Positions 40,472-47,871 of a stretch of 64,000 bases of DNA are shown one piece after another. The DNA is from Wenzhouxiangella sp. XN201 (GTDB taxonomy: Bacteria; Pseudomonadota; Gammaproteobacteria; Xanthomonadales; Wenzhouxiangellaceae). The notes beneath the pieces are model-generated. The model did no database searches and was not told where the DNA came from. It was given only the letters and a program-made list of their open reading frames with translations. The stretch covers positions 1,151,282-1,215,281 of the forward strand of contig NZ_JAAIVI010000017.1 in the NCBI RefSeq assembly GCF_011008905.1, given 5' to 3'. How positions within the stretch are numbered: position 1 is the stretch's first letter; each line of letters begins with the position of its first letter. The position numbers and the translations under genes were made by a program.

Positions 40472-40500
40472 CAGGCCCTGCTGCCTTGCAGGGCCTGCTT
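40472..40500. terminator. Terminator between ahpD and the convergent thioesterase
   Basis: Perfect 10-pair stem CAGGCCCTGC / GCAGGGCCTG with a six-base loop, followed by CTTTCT in the ahpD direction. A second short GC-rich hairpin (CCGGGGC-CAGA-GCCCCGG) precedes it. Both genes end within 60 bases, so it may serve both. Confidence 0.7.
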
Positions 40501-40505
40501 TCTGA

Positions 40506-40901
40506 TCAGTCCATCGCCTCGATTGCCTGTGGCTGCATGCGCTCATCCACGGCCACCATAACCAGATGACCCTCGATCGCCAGCTTCTGTGATCCCTCGA
40601 GCGGGTTCTCCAGCAGGATCTGGACTGCTACGTTCATGGACGTGCGGCCGATGTCCGAGATTTCGCCGACCAGCTCAACGATTGCTCCCTGGGGAATGGG
40701 TACTTTGAAGTCGACCCGGTCCATGGAAACGGTCACGACCTGGCAGCGGGCGAAGCGGGTGGCCGTCAGGAAGGCAACTTCGTCCATCCATTTCAGTGCC
40801 GTGCCACCGTAGAGCGTGGCAATCGGGTTGGTGTCCTGTGGGAACACCAGTTTGGTAATGCGCGTGCGCGCATGCTCTATGCGGCTCTGTCGATCGTTCA
40901 T
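40506..40901 (-). CDS. Acyl-CoA thioesterase (hotdog fold, YciA-like)
   Basis: 131 residues. A single hotdog domain with the family signature 'NPIATLYGGTALKWMDEVAFLTATRFA' and the 'VDFKVPIPQGAIVELVGEI' strand. It probably hydrolyses short- to medium-chain acyl-CoA in the cytoplasm. It is downstream of the RuBisCO-like gene on the same strand, 20 bases away, suggesting co-transcription. Confidence 0.9.
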   Translation of the reverse strand: MNDRQSRIEHARTRITKLVFPQDTNPIATLYGGTALKWMDEVAFLTATRFARCQVVTVSMDRVDFKVPIPQGAIVELVGEISDIGRTSMNVAVQILLENPLEGSQKLAIEGHLVMVAVDERMQPQAIEAMD

Positions 40902-40921
40902 GCGCCCAGTATAGCCGGCGA

Positions 40922-42022
40922 CTAGAACCTTTCCAGGGTTTCGCGCACGGCTGCCTCGATCGCCTCGCCGCGTTTGAGCAGGTCGCCGCCGACCAGCACG
41001 GCATGGTCGATGCCGAGCCGCTGCCGTGATTCGGGTGCTGCCTCCAGCGTCTTGCCGCCACCGAGACAGGGGAGGGTGGGCCGGAGTTGGCCGAGCGGTT
41101 CGGTCAGTGCCCGACAGACAGCCCGATCATCATCATGGGCCGAACTGATGCGCCCACCGCTGCCCGGGAAGATGCTGATGTCGGCTCCGGCGACGCGTAG
41201 CAGCTTACCCAGAAGGATCGGCGAAGCGATCCCCTGATCGACGGCCTCCGTGAAGGCGCCGGCCATCGCGGGATGTGCCAGCCACATCAGTTCGAATTCA
41301 CGCGCCGCCGACGCTGCGGTCTCCAGCCCCATGACCCAGGGGCACATCACCACGCCTGCAAGACCCGCTTCCTTCACGGCCTCGAGTTGGCGCCGGAGGT
41401 GGTCACCGCTACCCGCAACATGGGGCAGGTAAAGACATCTTTTACCGGTATCTTCTTCCGCTAATTCAAGTTCTTGAGTGCAGATATTAATTCGATTTCT
41501 AAAGCTCTGAATCTCGCTTTCAACCAGGTTCTGGTCATCCTTGATCAGATCGCCGCCGCCGCGGGCGAAGCGCCCGGCGATCCCGGCCAGATGTTCCGGA
41601 CTACTGCCGCGCGGTTTCAGTACGGTCATCAGCAATGGTCGGTCCCGAACGCCGATCTGTGTTCGAATACGCTCGATGCCGCCGAGCGGACCGGGCAGGG
41701 TATCGAGCAGTGCATCGGGCAGATGCAGATCGAGCAGGCGGATGCGGGGGTAGAAGCTGACGTTGCCGTAGAGCAGGTGGAGCAGCTGTCCGGCCTGGGC
41801 ACTGGCCAGCTCGGCCGGGTAGCCGATCCGAAACGCCCAGCGCTCTTCGCCTTGCCGGCTGACCTCGAGCACTCGGCCGAGATAGCGCCAGCGAATTTGG
41901 TCGGGAATCAGCTCCGGGACGATCTCGAGGCTCTGTTCGCGGGCGATTTGTTCGGCCAGAATTTCCGGATCGCGATCCGGGCGGGTGGCTATGTACGTTG
42001 CTTCGATCAGGGGGTCGGACAT
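40922..42022 (-). CDS. RuBisCO-like protein (form IV-type), altered metal site
   Basis: 366 residues from the ATG at 42022. The RuBisCO large-chain barrel is recognisable: 'LLMTVLKPRGSSPEHLAGIAGRFARGGGDLIKDDQNL', 'FELMWLAHPAMAGAF' and the phosphate loop 'CLGGGKTLEA...AVLVGGDLLKRG'. The catalytic lysine (Lys136) and carbamylation-site lysine (Lys161) and Asp163 are kept, but the metal-binding Glu is Gln164, and the histidine-rich block after the third strand reads 'ADISIFPGSGG'. It therefore should not fix CO2. It may be an enolase or isomerase acting on a sugar or thio-sugar phosphate. Bases 41460-41515 are unusually AT-rich. Confidence 0.88.
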   Translation of the reverse strand: MSDPLIEATYIATRPDRDPEILAEQIAREQSLEIVPELIPDQIRWRYLGRVLEVSRQGEERWAFRIGYPAELASAQAGQLLHLLYGNVSFYPRIRLLDLHLPDALLDTLPGPLGGIERIRTQIGVRDRPLLMTVLKPRGSSPEHLAGIAGRFARGGGDLIKDDQNLVESEIQSFRNRINICTQELELAEEDTGKRCLYLPHVAGSGDHLRRQLEAVKEAGLAGVVMCPWVMGLETAASAAREFELMWLAHPAMAGAFTEAVDQGIASPILLGKLLRVAGADISIFPGSGGRISSAHDDDRAVCRALTEPLGQLRPTLPCLGGGKTLEAAPESRQRLGIDHAVLVGGDLLKRGEAIEAAVRETLERF

Positions 42023-42037
42023 GACGAGTTCGTGAAA

Positions 42038-42067
42038 CCGCAGATGAACGCAGATTAACGCAGATTT
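42038..42067. repeat. Tandem 10-mer repeat ahead of the RuBisCO-like gene
   Basis: Three units of the type CAGATGAACG (period 10) lie 16 bases upstream of the RuBisCO-like start, the same sequence family as the arms at 5601-5763 with G in place of A. No inverted partner is found nearby, so this is a solo arm. Confidence 0.7.
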
Positions 42068-42163
42068 CCTTGTCGAGACATTGCCGGACCCTATCCGGTG
42101 CCGTCGGGAGCATGCCGACCGGCTACAATTGGCGGCTTGGATTGCACGCTGAAAGCGGATGAC

Positions 42164-43174
42164 ATGAGCAAGCAGCAACGGGTGCTAACAGGAATCACGA
42201 CCACGGGGACGCCGCACCTGGGCAATTACGTCGGTGCGATCAAGCCGGCGATTGCCGCCAGCCGCGACCCGAAGACCGATTCCTTCTACTTTCTCGCCGA
42301 CTACCACGCCCTGGTCAAGTGCGAGGATCCGGAGCGTGTGCAGCAGTCCACGCTGGAGATCGCCGCGACCTGGCTGGCGCTGGGGCTGGATACTTCGCGC
42401 TCGATCTTCTACCGGCAATCGGACATCGACGAGATTCCGGAACTGACCTGGCTTCTGACCTGCGTGACCGCCAAGGGCCTGATGAACCGGGCGCACGCCT
42501 ACAAGGCGGCCGTAGACGACAACGTCGAAGCCGGCGAGGACCCGGACTGGGGCATCACCATGGGACTGTTTTCCTACCCGGTGCTGATGGCTGCCGATAT
42601 TCTGATGTTCAATGCCCACACCGTGCCGGTGGGCAAGGACCAGGTCCAGCACCTGGAGATGGCGCGCGATATCGCACAGCGCTTCAATCACCGCTACGGC
42701 GAGCATTTCGTACTGCCCAATGCCCAGGTTGACGAGCATGTTGCCACCCTGCCGGGCACCGATGGCCGCAAGATGTCGAAGAGCTACGACAACACCATCC
42801 CGCTGTGGCTGCCCGAGAAAAAGCTTCGCAAGGCCATAATGAAGATCAAGACCAACTCACAGGAGCCGGGTGAGCCCAAGGATCCTGATGGCGCATCCGT
42901 GTACGCGGTCTATGCCGCATTTGCCAGTGAACAGCAGCGTTCTGAAATGCGCCGGGCCTTTGCCGAAGGTATTGCCTGGGGCGAGGTCAAACAGCAGCTG
43001 TTCGAATTGATCAATGCCGAGCTCGAAGGTCCGCGTGAGCGTTACGAAGCGCTGATCAACGACCCGCTTCAGGTCGAGCGGGAGCTCCGGCAGGGTGCCG
43101 AGCGGGCACGCGAGATCAGCAGGCCCTTTATTGCCGAACTGCGCGAAGCAGTCGGCATTCGCGCGCTGGGATGA
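42164..43174 (+). CDS. trpS: Tryptophanyl-tRNA synthetase
   Basis: 336 residues from the ATG at 42164. A class I synthetase with the HIGH-like '[13 protein letters not shown]' and the KMSKS loop '[12 protein letters not shown]'. The tryptophan pocket block '[16 protein letters not shown]' and '[21 protein letters not shown]' are present. Its stop overlaps the start of the FAH-family gene by four bases. Confidence 0.97.
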   Translation: MSKQQRVLTGITTTGTPHLGNYVGAIKPAIAASRDPKTDSFYFLADYHALVKCEDPERVQQSTLEIAATWLALGLDTSRSIFYRQSDIDEIPELTWLLTCVTAKGLMNRAHAYKAAVDDNVEAGEDPDWGITMGLFSYPVLMAADILMFNAHTVPVGKDQVQHLEMARDIAQRFNHRYGEHFVLPNAQVDEHVATLPGTDGRKMSKSYDNTIPLWLPEKKLRKAIMKIKTNSQEPGEPKDPDGASVYAVYAAFASEQQRSEMRRAFAEGIAWGEVKQQLFELINAELEGPRERYEALINDPLQVERELRQGAERAREISRPFIAELREAVGIRALG

Positions 43175-43857
43175 GTACGCCGGCTGTGATCTGGGATCCG
43201 CCGACGCTGCCGGTCAGGGACGGACGAAGCTTCCCGCTGCGCCATGTCTGGTGCGTGGGCCGCAACTACGCCGACCATGCGCGCGAGATGGGCATTGATC
43301 CCGATCGTTCGCCGCCGGTGTTCTTCTCCAAGCCGGCCCAGGCCATGATTCACGCCGATCGTGTGGTCTATCCGCCGGATACGGAGGAGTTGCACCACGA
43401 GGTCGAATTGGTGGTTTTCCTCGACGGTGGTGGCCGCAACCTTTCGGCGGAAGCGGCGGAGGCCGTGATCTTTGGCTATGCGGTTGGCATCGACCTGACG
43501 CGTCGCGACGTCCAGGCCCGCGCCAAAAAGGCCGGCCAGCCCTGGGAAATGAGCAAGGGTTTTGACCAGTCCGCACCGGTCGGTCTGGTCGTGCCCGCCC
43601 GTGACTGGCGGCCGGATACCGATGCTGCGATCTCCCTGGCTGTCGACGATCAGATGCGGCAGTCGGCCCGGCTGGGCGAGATGATCTGGACCGTCCCGGA
43701 ACTGCTGGCCGAGCTTTCCAAAACGGTAACGCTCAATCCGGGCGATGCCGTATTCACCGGCACACCGGCCGGCGTGGCGGCACTGCGTCCCGGTCAGCGA
43801 GTCCGTGCTCACGTGGCAGGGTTGCCGCCACTCGCTCTAGAAATCGTTTCCGATTGA
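43171..43857 (+). CDS. Fumarylacetoacetate hydrolase-family protein
   Basis: 228 residues. The FAH fold with its metal ligands: '[16 protein letters not shown]', the acidic pair in '[12 protein letters not shown]', and the Asp in '[33 protein letters not shown]'. '[16 protein letters not shown]' closes the fold. It resembles short YcgM-type acylpyruvate or oxaloacetate hydrolases. It is coupled to trpS by a four-base overlap. Confidence 0.92.
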   Translation: MSTPAVIWDPPTLPVRDGRSFPLRHVWCVGRNYADHAREMGIDPDRSPPVFFSKPAQAMIHADRVVYPPDTEELHHEVELVVFLDGGGRNLSAEAAEAVIFGYAVGIDLTRRDVQARAKKAGQPWEMSKGFDQSAPVGLVVPARDWRPDTDAAISLAVDDQMRQSARLGEMIWTVPELLAELSKTVTLNPGDAVFTGTPAGVAALRPGQRVRAHVAGLPPLALEIVSD

Positions 43858-43906
43858 TGTCGGGTTTCTTCCGCGTATTGACGAGAATGACCGACGGGCG
43901 CGCCTG

Positions 43907-44188
43907 ATGTTTATTGATGCCCTGATCTTGCTGCCCGTCACCCTGTTCTTGCTCTGGCTATATGCCTATTCGGGCCCGAGTGAACTGCGCGGACGTGCCT
44001 GGTGGGTCGATCGCCTGCCAGCCCTGCTGGCGCTGGTCGTGTCGCTGGGTGTATTGGCCTGGTTGCACATAACGCTCGATGTCGACGGTCTTTATCGCAA
44101 CATCGTGGCGGTGGTCAGCGCCTACCTGGTGCTGCTGGCCGGCCTGGGCCTGGCCTGGTTGATGCGCTGGCGTCGCGATCGGCGCTGA
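43907..44188 (+). CDS. Small membrane protein, three predicted helices
   Basis: 93 residues: helices near 3-20 ('ALILLPVTLFLLWLYAYSG'), 35-53 ('LPALLALVVSLGVLAWLHI') and 65-85 ('IVAVVSAYLVLLAGLGLAWLM'), with a basic C-terminus. No family is recognised. It starts a run of three genes of unknown function. Confidence 0.65.
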   Translation: MFIDALILLPVTLFLLWLYAYSGPSELRGRAWWVDRLPALLALVVSLGVLAWLHITLDVDGLYRNIVAVVSAYLVLLAGLGLAWLMRWRRDRR

Positions 44189-44233
44189 TATACTCCGCCA
44201 GATTGGCTATTGCAGCACAGGGAGAACGCCGAG

Positions 44234-44794
44234 ATGATGCCCGATGGTTCCCGTTCGGTCGAAACGCTGCTCAAGTTTCTGAAATTCGCCGGCATGGAAG
44301 GGCTGATCAATCCGGCCGTGGCGCGGGCGCGGCGTAACGCCGTGGAGCAGCTGGCCGCTGAACTGAGCGAGGAAGAACGCGAGGATGTCATGCGCATCGA
44401 TGTCGATGAGCTGGCCTCGCGCTTTCACAAGCTGGAAGGCTCGAGTATTCGTATGGAAGCCTTGTCGCTTTATGCCGAGCGCTTTCGTATGGCCCTGGTC
44501 GACTTCCTGGCCTGGAGCGAAGATCCTGCCGGATTCCACAGTGTCGGCGGCGAGCAGCGGCGGGCTACGCCGCGCGGATCGCTCACGCCTGAGCAGGAAG
44601 TCGCCGAACGGATCACGCTGGAGTCGACGGAGAATCCATCGAATATCATTCCCATCCAGCTGCGTTCCGACGAGACGGTTTACGTCGCCAACCTGCCGTT
44701 GGATCTCAGTGCGGACGAGGCAGATCGTATCGCCCGGGTGGTGCGTGCTTTTGCTCAGGATAACGGTTCCGACGAGCCGGAAGGCGACGCATGA
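44234..44794 (+). CDS. Soluble protein of unknown function
   Basis: 186 residues from an ATG at 44234 preceded by GGGAGAACGCCGAG. The first 100 residues are helical ('NAVEQLAAELSEEEREDVMRIDVDELASRFHKLEGSSIRMEAL'), then a Gly/Arg-rich linker and a small C-terminal alpha/beta segment ending acidic. No signal peptide or membrane helix. No family is recognised. It overlaps the next gene by four bases. Confidence 0.65.
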   Translation: MMPDGSRSVETLLKFLKFAGMEGLINPAVARARRNAVEQLAAELSEEEREDVMRIDVDELASRFHKLEGSSIRMEALSLYAERFRMALVDFLAWSEDPAGFHSVGGEQRRATPRGSLTPEQEVAERITLESTENPSNIIPIQLRSDETVYVANLPLDLSADEADRIARVVRAFAQDNGSDEPEGDA

Positions 44795-45381
44795 GTCGCC
44801 TGTTCATCATCGCCCTGATGGTGGTGTTCGGGGCGCTGGGTATCGGCTTGTGGTTGTATTTCGTCTTTGGCACCGGCGGGGGGCAGTTTCGTGAGGAACT
44901 GGTCCCCGAGCTGGTCGTTTTCTGCATCGAGGCCTTCTTCCTGGTCGGGCTGCTCGGCCTGATTCAGCGACACCTCGAGCATCGGCGGCGGAAACAGATG
45001 TGGCTGAGTCTGCGCGGCTCGTTTCGTGACCTGCTGTCGCAACTCGACATTGCCTTTCTCGCTCCCAATGCCGAACCGACATCCTCGCGCGAGCTCGAGC
45101 GCGACCCGCGGGTCATCGATCACCTTCTGGCGGAACTGGAACGAAAGCATCCCGATCTGGACAGCCTGGTGGCGCTCAAGCGCGAGGGAGACGAGTCGCT
45201 GTCGATGACACGCGATCTGGTGGCGGTGGCCGCCCAACTGTCGGCCACGCACATGAACTGGTGGATCGCCATTGTCGACAGTATCCGACGCCTGGCGGAG
45301 GCAACCGATCGACGCGCGATGGAAAAGGCCATCCACGAGATGCTGGTCAATATCCGGGAGTTCGACCGCCTGGAATTCTGA
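44791..45381 (+). CDS. Membrane protein with two N-terminal helices and helical cytoplasmic domain
   Basis: 196 residues. Helices near 4-26 and 40-58 ('LVVFCIEAFFLVGLLGLI') are followed by a basic stretch 'RHLEHRRRKQMW' and a mainly helical soluble domain ('LLAELERKHPDLDSLVALKREGDESLSMTRDLVAVAAQL'). No family is recognised. It probably works with the preceding soluble protein, to which it is translationally coupled. Confidence 0.65.
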   Translation: MSRLFIIALMVVFGALGIGLWLYFVFGTGGGQFREELVPELVVFCIEAFFLVGLLGLIQRHLEHRRRKQMWLSLRGSFRDLLSQLDIAFLAPNAEPTSSRELERDPRVIDHLLAELERKHPDLDSLVALKREGDESLSMTRDLVAVAAQLSATHMNWWIAIVDSIRRLAEATDRRAMEKAIHEMLVNIREFDRLEF

Positions 45382-45411
45382 TCCGTGGGCCGGTCTGATC
45401 AGAGAACAATA

Positions 45412-45434
45412 CGGGGTGGCAAGCAGCCACCCCG
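45412..45434. terminator. Hairpin between convergent genes
   Basis: Perfect nine-pair stem CGGGGTGGC-AAGCA-GCCACCCCG in the gap between the unknown membrane protein and hsp20. No clean U-tract follows in either direction, so termination efficiency is uncertain. Confidence 0.5.
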
Positions 45435-45463
45435 AAGTCTCGTTCTGGTTGTAGGCAGACGAA

Positions 45464-46009
45464 TCAACCGCCCTTGATTTCGATCCGCTTGCCGCTGGTT
45501 GTCTCGATGTCGTCGCGGCGCGGGATCGTCACCTCGAGCACGCCATTCTTCAGCTCAGCACCGATCTTGTCGGTGTCCGCGTCGACGGGCAGGGTGAGCA
45601 TGCGCTCGTAGCGGCCGTAGCTGCGCTCGACGCGATGGAACCGGTCGTTGTCGGCGTCCTCGCTGCGACGCTCCTTGCGCGCGCGAATGACCAGGGCATC
45701 GTCGTCGACGCTCAGGTCGATATCATCGCGCTCTACGCCCGGCAGCTCGACCGACAGTCGATATTCCTTGTCGGATTCGAAAATATCGAGCTGGGGCTGC
45801 ATCAGCGCACTGGAACCGTCAACCAGCGGACGGTCCATCGACCAGCCGACGTCACCGAAGAAGCTGTCGAACAGCTGATTCATCTGCTCGTGCATGCGGG
45901 TGATTGGATCGTTCTCCCGCGCCATCGAGCGGGTCGGCATGCGGCTGACCGGTTCCGAACCGGAACGGCGGAACCAGCGGGTTGGCGTGGTTAGATGGGT
46001 CATTGCCAT
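45464..46009 (-). CDS. Small heat-shock protein Hsp20/IbpA family
   Basis: 181 residues from the ATG at 46009. The alpha-crystallin domain spans roughly residues 70-165 ('PQLDIFESDKEYRLSVELPGVERDDIDLSVDDDALVIRARKER', 'RYERMLTLPVDADTDKIGAELKNGVLEVTIPR'). It acts as an ATP-independent holdase. AGGAGG sits eight bases before the start. The upstream region has a sigma-32 type promoter and a helix able to hide the ribosome binding site. Confidence 0.95.
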   Translation of the reverse strand: MAMTHLTTPTRWFRRSGSEPVSRMPTRSMARENDPITRMHEQMNQLFDSFFGDVGWSMDRPLVDGSSALMQPQLDIFESDKEYRLSVELPGVERDDIDLSVDDDALVIRARKERRSEDADNDRFHRVERSYGRYERMLTLPVDADTDKIGAELKNGVLEVTIPRRDDIETTSGKRIEIKGG

Positions 46010-46014
46010 ACGAA

Positions 46015-46046
46015 TCACCTCCTCAAACTATTGATAAAGAAAGTAA
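46015..46046 (-). promoter_or_regulatory. Candidate RNA thermometer hiding the hsp20 ribosome binding site
   Basis: In the mRNA, UUACUUUCUU (forward 46037-46046) can pair over ten positions, four of them G-U, with GAGGAGGUGA (46015-46024), which contains the Shine-Dalgarno. The loop is 12 bases and AU-rich. A weak G-U-rich helix over the ribosome site just upstream of a small heat-shock gene is the layout of fourU/ROSE-like thermometers. Confidence 0.5.
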
Positions 46047-46098
46047 AACGAACAACAACGACTTTCGTCGGCGGGCACACCCGTGCCTGCATTGGCCA

Positions 46099-46126
46099 AA
46101 ATAGGGACGCCACGATCGATTTCAAG
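46099..46126 (-). promoter_or_regulatory. Sigma-32 type heat-shock promoter of hsp20
   Basis: On the minus strand CTTGAA (46121-46126), 14 bases, then CCCTATTT (46099-46106), close to the heat-shock consensus CTTGAA-N(12-15)-CCCCATNT. It predicts a leader of roughly 80 bases before the hsp20 start. It overlaps the stop of the neighbouring secreted-protein gene. Confidence 0.72.
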
Positions 46127-47648
46127 GGGTTGTTGCTTCGAATCGATCGTGAAAGACGGCGTCGAGCAGATCGGCCACGGCCCAGGCCGACAGCGTGGTC
46201 AGACCGGTGACCGTGGCGTGTCCGGCATCGAAGGTCGTGGGCAGGCAGTCCCAGGCCGGAGGGGATTCCTGGTGACGGCATACGCGCGGCACGTTGGGGT
46301 TGAGCCGTGGCAGACTCAGTGCCAATTCCCCCGAGGCCGGATTATCGTCCGCGGTTGTGGCAGCCAGTTCCCACCAGTAGTTGGTGCCGGCGATACTGGT
46401 CTCGAGGGCCGCGTCGGCATGGTCTTCGCCGTGCCAGGTCATGTGAAGGCGCTCGATGGTGCCGGCATTGGTGACTTCGATCTCGACGGCCTGTGGGCCG
46501 GCGAAGCCGAGTGTAAACGTATCCGGGCCGGCGACCTCGGAGGCGTCCACGATCACGCCGCCATCGGTATTGGCAACCGCACCCTCGGCCGAACGCAGGC
46601 GGTGAATGGTGATCTGTCCGGTGTTGTGCAGACTGCGGCCGGGCTCCACCACAAGTCCGAAGCCATCGACGGCATCGTTCTCGGTATCCGAGCTCAGTAG
46701 TGCGCCCACTTCGATGGTCCCGCTATTCTGGTGGACGGCACCTTCTGGTCCGCTGAAGCGCAATCCCGGTGGCCGGGACAGGCGTGATCGCATGACGCCG
46801 GTATTGACGAGAACGGCATCGATTTCGAAGGGCATAGCGTAAGCGCTGGAGAACGAGGAAGTGGTCAGACCGCCGCGAAGATCGAAGACGCCGCCGTCCA
46901 CGGCGATTGCGGCCTCGGTGATGGGGCCGGGGTCGGCAAAAAGCTGGACACTTGATCCGTTCTCGACAATCAGATCGTTGTCTACCACCAGCAAATGGGG
47001 TGCGCCGGAGCCGTAGAAGCCAGCGGGAACGACCGGCTGCAGAAAGCCGGAGACGACGTGCAGTTGGCCATGAATCACATTCCAGCCGCGCGCTTGGAGG
47101 GCGCCCCGAGCACCGCCGATGGCCGGCTCATCCAGCACGACGTTGGCCGTGATAGTGGCATTGCGTGGAAACAGACGGCCGTGCACCAGGACGGTGCCGG
47201 CCGATGCCAGATTGGCGCGCAGTGCTGGTTGACTGCCGATGCCACCGGACACTTCGCCCTGTCCCAGTAGCATGTAGCCGGTCTGTCGGACAGTCACTCC
47301 ACCTTCGCCGATCGTCAGCGTCACGTCATCGACGGTGGTGACCAGCTGATGATCCTCGGGGTGTGGTGAGCTGCCATCGTCGATGCCCAGTTCCAGCGAC
47401 CAGGCATCGGCAGCGGCGGCGACTTGCACTTCGACCGTGCCGCCAGGCGCGATGACGACTGCATCCGTAGCACCGGGAGTGTTGTTGTGCTGGTCGCAAT
47501 TCCAATTGGCAGCGGTGTGCCAGCTGTTGTCGGTACCGCCGACCCAGTCACAATTGCCGGAAGCCTGACTAACTGCGTCGAGAGTGATGCACAGCAAGCC
47601 CGCTAGAGCGAGAAGAGGCAACGGTACGACTTTGCACTTGGGATTCAT
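46122..47648 (-). CDS. Large beta-rich secreted protein with C-terminal F-H-D-R-F-E motif
   Basis: 508 residues. A signal peptide (about 1-30) precedes 'CDWVGGTDNSWHTAANWNC', the W-x-G...D...W...NW motif that opens many autotransporter-associated beta-strand proteins. The rest is rich in Gly, Val, Thr and Asn with short repeats consistent with a beta-solenoid. There is no C-terminal barrel, LPXTG or PEP-CTERM. It ends 'LLDAVFHDRFEATTP'. The ATG is preceded by GGAGAACACC. It lies downstream of the 36-residue ORF and the related protein at 47872. Confidence 0.8.
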   Translation of the reverse strand: MNPKCKVVPLPLLALAGLLCITLDAVSQASGNCDWVGGTDNSWHTAANWNCDQHNNTPGATDAVVIAPGGTVEVQVAAAADAWSLELGIDDGSSPHPEDHQLVTTVDDVTLTIGEGGVTVRQTGYMLLGQGEVSGGIGSQPALRANLASAGTVLVHGRLFPRNATITANVVLDEPAIGGARGALQARGWNVIHGQLHVVSGFLQPVVPAGFYGSGAPHLLVVDNDLIVENGSSVQLFADPGPITEAAIAVDGGVFDLRGGLTTSSFSSAYAMPFEIDAVLVNTGVMRSRLSRPPGLRFSGPEGAVHQNSGTIEVGALLSSDTENDAVDGFGLVVEPGRSLHNTGQITIHRLRSAEGAVANTDGGVIVDASEVAGPDTFTLGFAGPQAVEIEVTNAGTIERLHMTWHGEDHADAALETSIAGTNYWWELAATTADDNPASGELALSLPRLNPNVPRVCRHQESPPAWDCLPTTFDAGHATVTGLTTLSAWAVADLLDAVFHDRFEATTP

Positions 47649-47657
47649 GGTGTTCTC

Positions 47658-47768
47658 CTATCGGTCACGATGTTCGGGATCTCGCAGCACTACGGCCAGA
47701 CCAAGGGCTGCCACCACCGCAGTTCCGGCCAGCGAAGAGAGATAGATCAGAGTTTCAATCACGGCCAT
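47658..47768 (-). CDS. Possible 36-residue single-helix membrane peptide
   Basis: ATG at 47768, TAG at 47658-47660. The product has a polar start 'MAVIETLIY', a hydrophobic helix 'LSSLAGTAVVAALGLAVVL' and a charged tail 'RDPEHRDR'. The stop is 10 bases before the start of the secreted-protein gene at 47648. The ribosome site is weak (GGTGA). The helix-plus-charged-tail pattern is what supports it; expression is unproven. Confidence 0.4.
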   Translation of the reverse strand: MAVIETLIYLSSLAGTAVVAALGLAVVLRDPEHRDR

Positions 47769-47871
47769 TCACCGATTGGTTTCACAATCGACAGTCACTA
47801 GTCGTGCGTCGATCTCGGCGACTCACTCGGCAATCAGGTCGAGATCTTCTATGCCGCTGTCCTGGCACCGA

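Noticed and set aside
40922..42022. Functional RuBisCO for CO2 fixation
   Set aside because: The metal-ligand Glu and key histidines are missing, there is no small subunit, and no Calvin-cycle genes are nearby.
42081..42129. Sigma-70 promoter for trpS (TTGCCG and TACAAT)
   Set aside because: The two hexamers are 37 bases apart, too far for a single promoter.
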